Origin: Malachius bipustulatus
Taxonomy: Eukaryota > Arthropoda > Insecta > Coleoptera > Melyridae
Assembly (NCBI GenBank): GCA_910589415.1
Contig: OU342635.1
Location: 1,302,001-1,366,000 of the forward strand
DNA length: 64,000 nt
Direction of reading: 5' to 3'
In this document: positions 1-11,720 of the stretch, piece by piece
Layout of the letters: each line of letters opens with the position of its first letter
Position numbering within the stretch: position 1 is the stretch's first letter
Notes under the pieces: model-generated
The model's input: the letters and a program-made list of their open reading frames with translations, nothing else
Databases searched by the model: none
What the model was told of the DNA's origin: nothing
Made by a program: the position numbers and the translations under genes

Positions 1-269
1 TTAACATCCAGATCAGAGCCACACACTGCTTAGGTTATCATGTCAGGATTCAGGAATATTGTATATTCTCCCAGGGGCAGAGAATGAGGCTATTATTCAC
101 GAATGTATAATGTACCTATTATTCCCAAACTAAAATCAGCTAAAAAGAAACAACAATCAAACCTCAAGTTGAGGTGTAATGCCTTGAACCTCAAAACAGC
201 AATGATGGTCATTTAACTTGACTTTTTTCAAGTCATAAAATCATAATAATTTAGAGAACTATAATAGGG
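1..269. other. Left edge, unassigned AT-rich DNA
   Basis: No convincing exon is seen. By position this lies inside an intron or beyond the third exon of the minus-strand gene that starts at 11100. The first 110 bases vaguely resemble the end of a non-LTR retrotransposon reading frame, but stops and frame changes make this too weak to call. Confidence 0.3.
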
Positions 270-601
270 CGTTTCAGCTAAAGTGACCATGATGTCAGGG
301 TGACAACATCTTTAAACTTTCAGATGAAAATTACTGCCAAATTATCACTTTCGGCATACTTAAACTGTATTCCAACTTTATTCGGACCGCGGTTGGCGAT
401 AAAATCAATTTATTTCGCCTGGTGTAATCTTGAAAAATCATTTTGTCAATAAACTATGACAATGAATTTTAACAGTGGATGTCACCCAGGCTATCTCTTT
501 TTAATCTTCTTTTGACTGATTTGATCTTTGGAAGTTGTCAAGTTTCCACTGTAATTTAATTTTTCAAAATGTCATAAATAATCATTATCATCATAGACCT
601 A

Positions 602-750
602 TGCCCGTATTCACAAACGATAATTTCCTAAATAATTACGTAATCAATTATCCCCATCTCATTCTATTGCAAAACAACTGCATATCTCCATCTCACTCAT
701 TTAATTAATTACGTAATTATTTAGGAAATTATCGTTTGTGAATACGGGCA
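602..750. mobile_element. MITE family A, copy 1 (149 bp, 3-bp TSD)
   Basis: This is a near-palindromic element whose arms begin GCCCGTATTCACAAACGATA. The flanking trinucleotide CTA is duplicated (599-601 and 751-753). Removing the element plus one CTA restores the terminal repeat of the host MITE at 591-1127. The second copy, at 16105-16253, is the same length. The short TSD and terminal bases would fit a PIF/Harbinger-type MITE; that class assignment is inferred. Confidence 0.8.
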
Positions 751-812
751 CTAGAATATAATGGACTGATAGTTGTCAATGCTTTACTGTACTAAGTTTG
801 TTGCCAGTGTAA

Positions 813-902
813 GAGTAGTTTTTGCCCTTACAAGAAATGTTGGTTGCCTACCTTACACAATAAGGTAGGCAACCAACATTTCTTGTAAGGGCAAAAACTA
901 CT
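813..902. repeat. Perfect snapback hairpin
   Basis: Two arms of about 41 bp face each other around a spacer of about 6 bases (CACAAT). The left arm begins TAGTTTTTGCCCTTACAAG, and the right arm is its exact reverse complement. It is internal to the 591-1127 element. Confidence 0.85.
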
Positions 903-1426
903 AAATATGTAATAGTAATAATAATAGATAATAATATTAACATTAATTATTATTGTTCTATCACTCAAAAAACACCAATAATGCGGAATTTTTGATTATT
1001 CTTTGTTTGAATTTGTTTTGTTGAATTGAATTCGTCGCTTTGCCCTTACTTGTATGTATGGTTGCCTAACTTTGGTTGGCAACAAATTTTAGTCACAAAG
1101 ATTCGTCCATTATATTCTAGGTCTATGATTATCATACACGAAAATGTCAGAAACATTCACCAAAGAAACTGAAATTGGTTTAGAAAATGCACTCGCTGCT
1201 TGAATATAGCTATAATACGGTAAATTATCTGCCTGCAGCAATAATTTCACAGCTTTTGGAGACATTAATTTAGGTAAGTAGCAAGTATCCATGAGATAAT
1301 TATTACTGTATGGAAATCCTTTGATTAAGTATAACATTGATAACAAGATTTGATTAAGTATAAATGAATGTTTCCAATTCGAAATATGGCATCAATAAAA
1401 AAACAATTTAGATAAGTATAGGTACT

Positions 1427-2929
1427 TATACACCGTTCACATATTAAAAAAGAACTAGGTGGCCATGAACTTTTGTTTTTAGGTTTGCAAAAAGAAAACC
1501 CCCTAGATCTCGATTGACAATATCAGCTGATCGAGATATTAAAGGTTAAGTAAAGACTGACATTTGTCAAATCACTCAAAGTGTCTCAGCTGATTAACAG
1601 CCATGTTGTCAAATTGAAGTTTTAGTAGTAGGATATCTATCTAGGATGATTTTTTACTCTGATCAATTTTTCTCAAACTGACAAATAAAATTATTAAATT
1701 TTTGACATTTTAAATTTCAAAAGAGCAAAATGACGAAAATAATATCTTTAAGATGAATAAATCCGCATTAAGAAAGCATTTCAATGATTATAAGATCCAG
1801 AAAGTCCAAACTTGGGCAAACATTTAAGTCATTCTGAAGGTGAAATATATTTGGAATGTAAGTATTGAGTATGTGTATCTGTATCTGCTAAATTGCTGGT
1901 AATTACTGTCTCTTATAGTAGTCAGACCGTGCGTGGCATTAGCAAGTATTATTAGACAAGACAAATTTGATATTACACCCTTGGGCAGCCCACATAAAAC
2001 AGGCACTGATTATGAAATTTTTGTGTTTCCGGAAGATTTGCAATAATCTATTTCCAATACAACCCAATCGAAATGACATGGGGGTATTGTAAACTTCACT
2101 ATACAAGCACGTAAATTAGCAGCTTCCCTCTAAGGATAAAGTAAAGAATGTATGTCTTGAAGAGCTTTCAAAATGTAAGTACACCTGACATGTGACAAAA
2201 TTAATATAATCATTGTGAAAAACTTATTTCGGAGGACTGAACGAAACAAATGGACATGGTGAAAATCTTATTAAAATCAGAGCGCTGAAGATGATTCTGA
2301 TTCTAAGCAGGATGCAGTAGCGGTTATTGATAATGGGGGATAATTTTGGGCCAGAAGCCAGAAGTCCAGAATCTTTGACTGGTTTCCGACACACTACTAC
2401 GATACCGAATAACCGACGAATTGACGAAAAATATTTTTCATTTACGTACCTATATTTTAATATTTTAATAAACGTACCGATATATTTTAATTACCTGCTA
2501 TGTATTTATTAAAAGTAAATTAATATAATTGATTCAAGTTTTTTATTTTATATTCAAAAAGTACATTTGTGTATTTTCCTAACTTGGCAAAATTTACATG
2601 ATAACCATTTTCTCAAACTCTTATGAAAAGCTTAAGATTTTAAGATCTTAGATCCAGCGACATTGCGTTCTAGTTAAAGATTGCAATATGTGACTAAATG
2701 ATTCAAAATAAAAAGCCCCCAAAGATGTAAATAAAAATATAATAAAAAGAATACCAAAAATATCAAAAATCCATCTGGCAACTATGTCCTGTTCCTTGCC
2801 ATAAAACTTCAACCTCATAAAAAAGAGACATAACCAAACTCCAGCCAATGATTGACAGCGGTTATACCCAGTGATTTCTATCACCCTACACCATAACCCA
2901 ATTCTTTTATAATAAGTGAACGGTGTATA
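1427..2929. mobile_element. 1.5-kb TIR element, non-coding or decayed
   Basis: Inverted ends are TATACACCGTTCAC at 1427 and its reverse complement ending at 2929. A second partial copy of the left about 330 bp is at 7729-8060, which confirms a dispersed element. The interior frames are broken and I recognise no transposase domain. It is nested in the 270-4592 element. Confidence 0.6.
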
Positions 2930-3169
2930 CCTACCTAATGTTTAGAGAAATAAATTATGATTTTCAAGTACGTTTGGCAATATTGCTTTAATCTGAAAAT
3001 GATATATCACAAACACTCATACATAAACTAGAACCATTACACTTGTCAGTGTGCTGTCAAATTAATGATACAGGGTTGATCATTCTCATAATCCATAGTC
3101 CATAGCCAACTTGATCCGAATAGTTGGAATATACTACCTTAACGATTGTCATTCAAACTGAAAATTCCT

Positions 3170-4165
3170 CCAGTTTAAAAATGAAACGTACTAGCCGGAA
3201 ACCTGTTAGTGATTTAGCCAATAATCCAAAAAGTGAAATTCATAGTATTAGATAATAAATGTAAATGATATGTACGACTTAAGTAAGTGACCCTTATAAA
3301 AATATAATTGTCGTAAACTAACATTTGTTTATGCTTACAAAGGACTATATCAATTTGGGTAGTTTTTTTTTGGTTAAACTAAAATCCAACCACGTAGGTA
3401 TTCGAAGGAAGTAGAAACTCACTTTGGCGAATTTTGAAACTAACTGGCTATTAATGGTTGAAAGACGTTCCATGAAGAGATCTCACGAAAAACACAATAC
3501 AAAAGTGAGGAATTGTACCAATTTTTGATGAAACATGGATATCTCAAGATGGAACAATAGGTGGATCTTGGAAAAATGAGAATGTGAAAAGCTATAAAAG
3601 CACAAAGACAAAAGGTGACAAATAGACATTGAGAGTGCATAATGCTTTGAGAAATAATATTATTTGTTAGGTACTTGGAGATAACTTATCCTCCATGCTG
3701 GTAATTGAATTTTCTCTACTTTCTAATATTCGTATTACCCTAGCTGCATGAATCAAGAAGATTATTTTGATTTGAAAATCAGTTATCGATTAACTTGAAA
3801 GAGCCTTCAGTAATGGTGGTGGATAAAGCTCATTCCATAACAGCACATTACCATGTAAAATTCCAACATCTCCAGCCCATGTTGAAGACTGGTTGCAGTA
3901 AAACGAATTTTTGGAATAAGCCTCCGAAAGTGTTTGTTGTAGATAATTTGGCAGGAAAATACGGTTACAAAGTACTACGACTACCAACAAATGTATATAG
4001 GATGAGATGGTAAGTCAGTGAACCCAATGATGCCATCAGCTTATGGAAAAAAGCTCTTGCAACAATAACTCCAGAAATATGAGCTAAATGAATAAGACAC
4101 TGTGAAGCATAAATTGAGAAGGCATGGGATAGAGTAATCAGATTAGATATCAATAATAATAATTA
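3170..4165 (+). pseudogene. Decayed DDE transposase (Tc1-like)
   Basis: Several frames together show a DDE-superfamily pattern. At about 3510-3610 a DETWI-type block is followed by GGSWKNENVKSYKS. At about 3810-3830 a VMVVDKAHS block takes the place of the usual V-x-D-N-A. At about 3920-4000 the pattern NKPP...GYKVLRLP appears. After 4010 there is a block like the C-terminal helices before a stop. Stops and frameshifts separate all the blocks, and the canonical Asn after the second Asp reads Lys, so the gene is dead. It supplies the superfamily assignment of the enclosing element. Confidence 0.55.
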
Positions 4166-4711
4166 CTAACTCAACTATAGTGATTATGACTCACAGTCAG
4201 AATGGTCAAGTCATCAAGAAAATATGTGAAAAATAATCATACCCACACTAACCACCGATTGTTGCTTCATATTTGTTGTTGTATTCTTTCTTGTTTGGTT
4301 TTTTCTCATAGTTTGGCTTTGTTGAATTTTGTCAAAGTTAATAGAACATTTCTAACTAAAATGCATACATTTTTAAACACGGCAACATTTTATTTTGAGT
4401 TGCTTGATTTTGCTTTTTATATGCCTGGTAAAAAAAAAATAAAAAGAATTTGTGTAGAACACAAAAGATTGTTTTCATCAAAATTTATTGGATAATTTTT
4501 ATTGAACCTTCCTTTATGTTCTTGAGGTTTAGGTTCTGCTGGCAAACTTGCATTTTTTTATTAACGATGTCATGGCCACTTTAGCTGAAACGATTCATAA
4601 CAACAGGTCACTCCTGTTCAGACAAATTTAGTTCCGACTCGACTTCGACTGATCAGTCATTGAAACTTTATTGTCAACAGGAGCAATCGGTCGTTAAAAG
4701 ATTTGACGTAC

Positions 4712-7700
4712 CTGTTTTAAAAGGAACTGGTGAATTTCTTCTTACAATGAACTCATCCCATTCTCCCACGGATAACTTATGAATGGTTTCTTTACTAAGT
4801 ACAGATTCAATTAGTGCAGCCTGAAAATTTTCCAAAATAAGGCCAGTAAAACACCGGGTGAGAACCATTTGAACTGAGCATGAGCATCATTGCTAAACTT
4901 TCTTTGTTTTTGATTGAGCTAGAAAGTCGTTAAATTGGCAGAGGAGTAGTTTTTTATATTTGACCATCATTTTCTCGAGATATTCTCAAAAAGGAATACT
5001 TTTTAAATGGGTCTGTAAACAGGATGATCCCAAAATGGCGAACACGGATGATATTACTATGGCATTCATTGTTGATTAAGGATTCTAAGTTTATTTACTT
5101 TTTTCTCCAGCATAGCTACCTTAGGAAGATATGACCAATTTTGTGGAAAAAAAAAGTCATAACACTGCAAATAGTGTGTAAGTCTATATACCCAGAAAGA
5201 CATTACCATGGAAACATATGAAATGGCAAGTCCAACAAAGTTTCAAACAATTATCGTTGCAGGGATACATATCCGATAATATTATTCCAAATCTGTTTTA
5301 GATTCATTGTTCCCTCCCAATTTTGCAGAACGATGTAACATTGACCAATTTTATTGAACTCAGTCAATGGGTAGACTTGGGTAGACGGGGAGGCGGAGGA
5401 AACCCCATACCACCTATTGTGTGAATGCCCAGCACTACAGGGAACTAGTCTACTAGTATTTGGGACCGAAATGGCACAATCAAAAGAAATAGAACAAGCT
5501 CGTATGTTGGACTCATACTGAAATACTTTCGGGAGACAGGACTTAATTAAACTACCCTAGAAGTAATAATAATAATAATGGGTAGACTTTAAGTGGCTTG
5601 AATATAAACCAATAATAAAAATAAAAATAAAAAACAAACACTAACGTAATAGTTGTGTGAAATGTGTTTTGCAAGTGGAAGGTGTTTAAATTTGATGCCA
5701 TTTGATATAAATTCTTGAAAAAGGAAACTTTATATCTCGATAACGAAGCCAATGTGTACGTATTTTTATAACTCAAGTTACTCATTTTAAACGCAAACAA
5801 TTTTCTTCAAAGTGAATATTCTTCTCGTTTAAAAAAAATCAGGTTTTTGAGAATATTTCGAGAAAATTATGGTCAAGTTTTCTTTTTGTCATCAGTAGAA
5901 AAAAATCTACTAGTTTGATAATTTAACCGACTTTCTAGCTCAGATAATAAAGTAATAACGGAGCTAGGAATGGAGCTCAGTTTAAATGGTTCATTCGGTA
6001 TACTTAAAAAAGGCAACTAAATTTAAATATAACAGTTGTCGGAAAATTGGTACCTACATAAAAGTCAATTTTTATGTTCATATTCAGTAAACCTATTAAT
6101 TAAATGTTTTGCAATAATAGTCAAAAGAGAACAATTTTCTTAAGTTTTTCAGTGGCGTTCGTCAAAAATAAGAAAACGACTTTTATGGACAGTTCCGTTC
6201 GAATAAAACTGGAACAACTCTTGTAAGGCAACTCCCAATTCCACTTGTTCATATAAATCAGGGACAACTAATTGTTGCATTGTATTTGAGGCTTTCAGCA
6301 TAATAGTTGTTACTTGATTTCATTAAATCTTTTATTGGTGATGCTTGACAGAAACAAATTTATCATAACTTTTATTATTATTTATCATAAATTTATCAAC
6401 GTAACCGCTGATGATGTCCACTGCAGCTGTAGACGAAACGTAAGGAGCAAATCTCCATAGACCACGTCACAACAGCCCAGAATTCATTACAATTTTAGTA
6501 GAAACAGGCCGTAAAGGCCATGACACATGGAAACATTGTTCAATTTATGAGCCACAATTACACTAGAAAATTTAAACTGTCCCAGATTTATTTGTACAGA
6601 ACTGTACGTACTAAATATGGTATCAGATATAAGCAATTATTATGCATGCAACAAAATGGTTTAATTTTTTTGCTTGCTAAAAAGGGAGATTTTCAAAATA
6701 ATTTTTGTTTTAAGAAAAAGCAAGCATCAGTGGTAAAACTGTTGCAAGCAAATTATCCGTGACCCAACAATCGAAGTAGCAATTCTGGGTTTGAATTTGA
6801 AACAATAAAGTCACCTTAAGAAACAAAAATTGACTTCCACCAGGATACAGAAAACCTGGTGGAAAGTTTTTGATGGGCTACCTGTATAATATATTAGGTC
6901 AATAACATCAACTTTCATACCTGTTTTTGTCTAGTCTCAGGTGTCAACGATGGGCAACCTCCGTTGACATAAGTCGGATCAGTCTTGTCAAATATCGAGT
7001 CATCATCTGATGGCATGTAGCCTGTGTCATAATCCAGTCTTGAAAATCCTTCCTCTTTAAAAAAGTCACCCATCTCTTGGGCTTTCGTCACATTCGCAGC
7101 AATAATTCCATCCCTTAACTCATATCTCGCCCGTTTCCTGTTAAAAAAAGTGAAATTCTCATATATTAATTATCAACTAACTCAACTAAAGAAGCATAAA
7201 ATTTACATGACGTGTGGTGTGCATGACTGATACGATTTTACACAGCAAAATTGCAGTTTAAAGTAGAAACAACATATTTGTTCAGATAACAACTGCCATC
7301 ATTCACCATAATTTATACATATTACACTTTTGCCCATAATCAAAACCACAATAGAATTATCACGATTATCTCTGATTGACTAAAATTTAAAAACAAGCTC
7401 TGCCCCTTCGAACTTTCAACTGATCAGACATCAGATTATAAAGCTTAAAAATCAAATGTCAATGTCATAATGTTTTTTTTTTATAATATAGGCATGAAAC
7501 TATGGAAACTCAAGAGGGATAACGCAAATATTGTAGCACGGTCTATCAAAATTCTCCATGTATTAATTTATAGGATTGATTATTGAAGTTTGAACATTTG
7601 GAAACACATCAAAGTGGCGGAGATGGAGAAGGGGTGGGTTAGATCTGACAAGTACCAAAAGTACTCACCATGATAATAAACATACAAAACGAAAATGAAA

Positions 7701-10700
7701 TGTTGAGAAAATAATGACTTGTACCTAGACACCGTTCATATATTATTTGTGCACTAGTAGGCCACAAAATTTTGTTTTTGTGTTCACAAAAATGAAAACT
7801 TTCCCGATCGAGCTTTAGATCTTTATTAACAGTATCAGCTGATCGAGGTATTAAAGGTTAGATAGACACTGACATTTGTCAAATCACTCAAGCTGTCTCA
7901 GCTGATTAACAGCCTTGTTGTCTAATTGAAGTTTTAATCGGGGATCTAGAATAATTTTTTACTCTGATTGTTCTCAAATGACGAATAAATATTATTTTTT
8001 GGAATTGTACATTTCAAAAGGGTCAAAATGCTGAAAATAATACCGTTAAAAGAGAGATACTAAGAAAAGAGCGGAGACAACATTCATGATGGTCAGACGG
8101 ACTTATGGGAAAACATGGGGACTAAAATCATATAAGTTGCACAGGGCCTGCAAAGTGAGTGATTAGACCAATGTTGTTGTATGCATCTTTGGTATGGTGG
8201 ACAAAGATGCACAAAGTACCGCAATAAACAAGCTTAGCAAGGTGCAAAGACTTGGATGCCTTGGAATAATGGGGACCATAAAAACAACTCCAACTGCAGC
8301 AATGGAAGTCCTTCAAGACCTCCCTGTTTATTCATTTAATGATAATGGGAGATGCAACAATGGCACACCTAAGGCTGCAAGAAGAACCGAGCGACAAATA
8401 GGTATATGGAACTTGGACATTATAAAATAAAAAGCCATGTTGTACCTAGTGGACCTGCCAGGTGCAAAAACAGACCACTTGACTCAAAAATTCAAATTAC
8501 AAAAGAACTTTGAGATAAGAATCATCATAATAATAATATTATTACTTTATACACTAATTACATGACTTCATTTGACATCATGGATCGGGAGGAATGTAAT
8601 AAACTAACAGACGGCGCAACAGGCTTGTCATATACAATGAGCTGGACAACACTCAGCACAGCATATCTCTTGGGCAGTTGGCAACTGTATTTCAATCAGA
8701 AATATATGCCATGCTACACTGCGTAAGAGAGAACAACAAGAGGGCCTATAGAAACAGGCGGATTAACATACTAACAGATAGTCAGGCGGTTCTAAAGGCT
8801 ACACAAAAACCCCAAGATAACGTCCAAACAATTGTGGGAATGCAGTGAAAATCTCGGAAGCCTGGCAGGATGCAACAAGGTAACCTTGATGCGGGTGCCA
8901 GGACACAACGCCCACAGCGGTTTCAGAGGCTTTGAAAAAGCCGACGAGCTAGCAAGAAGTGGATCCTCCTCGGCTGAATATATTGGCTCAGAACCGGCCC
9001 TGGGAGTACCAAAAGGTACAGCACGAGGCCAATTTAATATATGGGTTAGGTAAATACACAAAGAATAATGGGATAAAAGCCATCATCAAGGGACCCATAA
9101 AGAAGACAACTGAAGAACTACTATCAATTAGTAGGAATCAGTTGTGTATCACAGTGGGATTACTGACGGCACATATTGCCCTAGAAGAACACTTAAATAA
9201 ATTAGGACTGTTCAATGGAGACCTAAGCTGCCGAGAATGCAGCAAGGCCCAAGAGACAGCCATACATGTCCTGTGCGAATGCGAAGCTCTGGACCGCATA
9301 AGACAGGAAATACGGACAACCAAAAATGAGCCCGGAAGAATATGACACTCATCCAGTGATGGGGCTGTACAAACTAGTTCAGGGAATTAGACTGCAGGAA
9401 TGGGTGACATGAAGCAAAGGGGGTAAGCACAATAACCCCATGAAGCTGAGGTGCTTCCAGCGATCGCCCCAAAAAAAGTGCAAGAGTTTTGGAAAGGCTT
9501 TCAAGTCAGACTGTATTTTTGCCATAGAAAGCCACTGTAGTCAGCACGCCAGGTCTTGGGACATAAGGTAGAGGCACGCTTTCAAAATTTAAAAATAAAT
9601 CTGAAAATTCCCTTCAAATTCATTGTTTATGGCAAAAACTGTCTGCAATAATTGACAATAATACTAAATGGTTTCATGGTCTAACAATATAAGACAACGA
9701 ATAAAACAATTCATGCAAAACTTTCCTGGAAAGACTCGTCAGTTGGGAAAAGGATCGTTGTTACTTGTTATGTCTGATAATGTTAATTAATTATTCTCTT
9801 ATACAGGCTGATCCCGAAATGGCGGACACAGACAGCACCACAGCATCTATTGTGGATTAAAGATTCCAAGTTTCATTTACTGTTTTCTCCAGTATGTTGT
9901 AAGATTATAGTCGTGTTCTTTTGATCACAATATTGCAATCGAAACGGGTATTTCTAATCCGGATTCAAAGTAACTAGTTCTTTTGAAATGTGATCAATCC
10001 CCACTCTGGGTACTTTTGTGATCATGAGTCGTAATCTCCTTAACCCACCAAATCGTTAAAATTTTCTGATTCCTTTCGATTCAATGGATTTCACATGCAG
10101 AACATTACCTTTGAATGTCTGATGTTTTCTTTTGCTCTATTCAATATAGGAGTTGTGATCTGATCATACGAATCACATTTAATAAATTATGATTCGTAAT
10201 GATTCGAAAACTGGCATCAAAAGGAAACGGCTTATGAAACCATTTGGTATTATTGACAATTCAACACCTGGCATGCTGAATGTACAGTGGCTTTCTATGG
10301 CCAACATACAGTCTGATCTGAAAGTATCTGTCTTTCCTAAACTCTTGCACTTTTTTGTCGCTAGCTCTTGGACTATTATAATCGTTCGGAAAGATGCATG
10401 ATGCTTTGAAAGTGGTGAAATACGTGCAACATCGATGCCTATTATACCCTATACTACATCAATATTTTACCAACATGCAGAGATTCTACTAAGTAAGGGG
10501 TAGAGAAGACAAACTTGCAAATTATCTTTCTCAACAACATGAAAAAGAAAATTAATGAAATGAAAATAGCTCCCTATCTTATAATCGAGATTTAGCAAAG
10601 ATGATAAACAACTGAAATATTTTATTATAAAATGGTTAAGCTTCGTTGATTCCTTGCTGACTGATTTTTGTACAATAACGGCTCTAAACCTTTATAATAT

Positions 10701-11100
10701 GCAACACTCTCGATAGCTATATAAACTTGCAGATTCAATATCACACCTGAGAAACTTTTCTAGTGGTCTGTTTGTAAAAGAAAACTTCCAGCACACACTC
10801 ATGAGGGATAATGTATACAAAAGACGAAGAGGGACAAAGAGGGAAATCTGTACTTTGTAACAATCTAGTAAACCTTGTAGATGGTCTTTCATCGAGAATT
10901 TCTTCTGTCCTAGTGAACGAGTGTAAATCCGGTTTGCTTTCACAATAAATATCGGAATGTTTGGCAAATCAAGCTGGGGACCACAGAAATCAGTCCGTGA
11001 CACCACACGTCTACTTACGTCTTTTAAAAGTACACACCTACCTGGGAGGTGATTTATCCACATTAATGTCAATTGGTTGCAGGAGCCCCTCACTTTTCAT
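4712..11100 (-). CDS. 5' coding exons of an unidentified, probably nuclear protein (partial)
   Basis: Three exons join in phase on the minus strand: 11100-11042 (start ATG in context CACCATG, ends CCCAG|GTAGGT), 7137-6921 (acceptor ...TTTTAACAG, donor CAG|GTATGA) and 4820-4712 (acceptor TTTTCAG, donor ACAG|GTACGT). The product begins MKSEGLLQPIDINVDKS, then PPRKRARYEL, a basic stretch that looks like a nuclear localisation signal. An acidic segment (DYDTGYMPSDDDSIFDK) follows, then a predicted helical segment ending near VGEWDEFIVRRNSPVPFKT. The third exon ends in phase 1, so more exons must lie beyond the left edge of the window. I do not recognise the family. An E2F-type site lies about 500 bp upstream and would suit a cell-cycle gene, but that is inference. 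Introns carry many transposons. Confidence 0.7.
5011..5110 (+). repeat. Dispersed repeat, copy 1
   Basis: This stretch begins ACAGGATGATCCCAAAATGG and runs through TTTCTCCAGCATAG. It closely matches 9803-9900 in the same orientation. It is probably the end of a DNA transposon of the kind that starts ACAGGNTGATCCC. Confidence 0.5.
5390..5580 (+). mobile_element. Non-LTR retrotransposon 3' end, copy 1
   Basis: The stretch GGAAACCCCATACCACCT...GGACCGAAATGGC is the C-terminal cysteine/RNase-H-flanking part of a non-LTR ORF2, followed by an (ATA)n tail at 5560-5580. It matches 28710-28960 closely. 5'-truncated insertions with simple-repeat tails are the norm for such elements. Confidence 0.6.
6408..6439 (+). 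other. Hammerhead-like core motif (degenerate)
   Basis: CTGATGA at 6408-6414 is followed by a hairpin-forming stretch (TGTC...GACG) and GAAAC at 6435-6439, the order found in hammerhead ribozymes. There is one extra base between CTGATGA and the first pair of stem II, and I cannot define a convincing stem III or cleavage site. It may be a retroelement remnant. Confidence 0.25.
7729..8060 (+). mobile_element. Partial copy of the 1427-2929 element
   Basis: Starting ACACCGTTCATATATTA, this region follows 1430-1750 over about 330 bp with scattered differences. Shared blocks include ATCAGCTGATCGAG and TGACATTTGTCAAATCACTCA. It stops where the non-LTR relic at 8075 begins. Confidence 0.65.
8075..9480 (+). 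pseudogene. Non-LTR retrotransposon relic: RT C-terminus plus RNase H
   Basis: Broken frames give, in order, a block like the end of a reverse transcriptase (VWWTKMHQ..AINKLSKVQRLGCLGIMG, 8180-8330), RNase H remnants with a conserved tail (RVPGHNAHSG...ADELARSG, 8890-8965), and the C-terminal cysteine block (LSCRECSKAQETAIHVLCEC, 9223-9285). A 3' UTR follows to about 9480. The arrangement fits I/R1-clade-like elements that encode RNase H. Frameshifts and stops show it is dead. It lies in intron 1 of the minus-strand gene. Confidence 0.75.
9803..9900 (+). repeat. Dispersed repeat, copy 2
   Basis: ACAGGCTGATCCCGAAATGG and the following about 80 bases match 5011-5110 in the same orientation. 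Confidence 0.5.
9900..11030. other. Intron 1 remainder of the minus-strand gene
   Basis: AT-rich intronic sequence. Open frames around 10700-11090 do not follow codon phase with neighbouring exons and show no domain. Confidence 0.4.
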
Positions 11101-11596
11101 GGTGGGTGCTTCAATAAAAATAATTCAGTGGAATTCTAGAAGTTGTGTTTTCAAATTACGAACTTTAAGAGATGCTTGCATCAGGCAGTTCAGTTAGTAT
11201 TTTTTCACCAGCGTACCACTTCAAAAGTGAGCTAAAAAATCCCTTTCACTTGTGGGGGTGAGGGTCCTACGTCCTAGACTTTTTATTACAATAGGTACAC
11301 AAGCAATAGAACTAAGCAAGAATTATTTTACCGAATGAAGTACTTATGTTGTAAATCACAAAAATTGTAATAAATTAACCCAGCCAGACCCAGAACTAAC
11401 TCATTGCAAAATGTGTACTGTGTACTGTTTATTAATGAAACAGCCTAAACAACCAAATTTCTGATTCTCAACGCAAACAGATCATGATCAGACCCACAGA
11501 GAGCCCTCCACTTCTACTCCACTCTCCACAGTCTCTACCTCTACCTCTAGTCTCTACCTCTACTCCACGACGCAAAACGTTCTTTAAACCCGAAAA

Positions 11597-11604
11597 TTTG
11601 GCGC
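11597..11604 (+). promoter_or_regulatory. E2F-type site (TTTGGCGC)
   Basis: TTTGGCGC followed by G matches the E2F/DP consensus TTTSSCGC. It lies about 500 bp upstream of the start codon of the minus-strand gene at 11100, beside a pyrimidine-rich stretch (11497-11570). Function is inferred from the motif alone. Confidence 0.35.
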
Positions 11605-11712
11605 GTGCAGTGCCCAAGTCCCAAGTAGCTCCAAAAGAGCTCAGACAGAAGACGTGATGCAAAATAAAATAAATATACCCAACAAGGTACGAAAACTAGT
11701 CAGCGCTGCGCA

Positions 11713-11720
11713 TGACGTCA
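11713..11720. promoter_or_regulatory. CRE palindrome TGACGTCA
   Basis: This is a perfect CREB/ATF full site in GCGC-rich local context between the divergent gene at 11100 and the CTL gene at 13020. The other divergent promoter in the window has the same octamer at 48876. Confidence 0.4.

Larger units (their letters stand above)
591..1127. mobile_element. MITE with TIR TCATAGACCTAGAATATAAT
   Basis: The right end (1097-1127) reads, in reverse complement, TCATAGACCTAGAATATAAT followed by GGAC. The left end has the same bases but is split after TCATAGACCTA by another MITE (602-750). It also contains a near-perfect snapback at 813-902. It sits within the larger 270-4592 element, so at least three insertions are stacked here. 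Confidence 0.6.
270..4592. mobile_element. Tc1/mariner-superfamily DNA transposon relic with nested insertions
   Basis: The two ends form inverted repeats of about 25 bp. CGTTTCAGCTAAAGTG starts at 270, and its reverse complement ends at 4592, with further similarity inward (RCCATGAYRTC). Inside are a decayed DDE transposase (about 3170-4165) and at least three other inserted elements (591-1127, 602-750, 1427-2929), which explains the length. The element lies downstream of exon 3 of the minus-strand gene at 11100, probably in an intron. Confidence 0.6.
4916..5941. mobile_element. Element with long imperfect inverted ends
   Basis: GAGCTAGAAAGTCG at 4916 and about 80 following bases recur in reverse complement up to 5941; the shared inner block is GACCATMATTTTCTCGARATA. 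The interior contains a dispersed repeat (5011-5110) and the tail of a non-LTR element (5390-5580). It is intronic in the minus-strand gene. Confidence 0.5.

Noticed and set aside
8792..9061. 89-codon minus-strand frame
   Set aside because: Shadow of the RNase H-containing non-LTR relic on the plus strand.
10692..11093. 133-codon minus-strand frame overlapping the first exon of the unidentified gene
   Set aside because: It is in a different frame from the spliced exon 1, which joins cleanly to exon 2; its product has no recognisable features.
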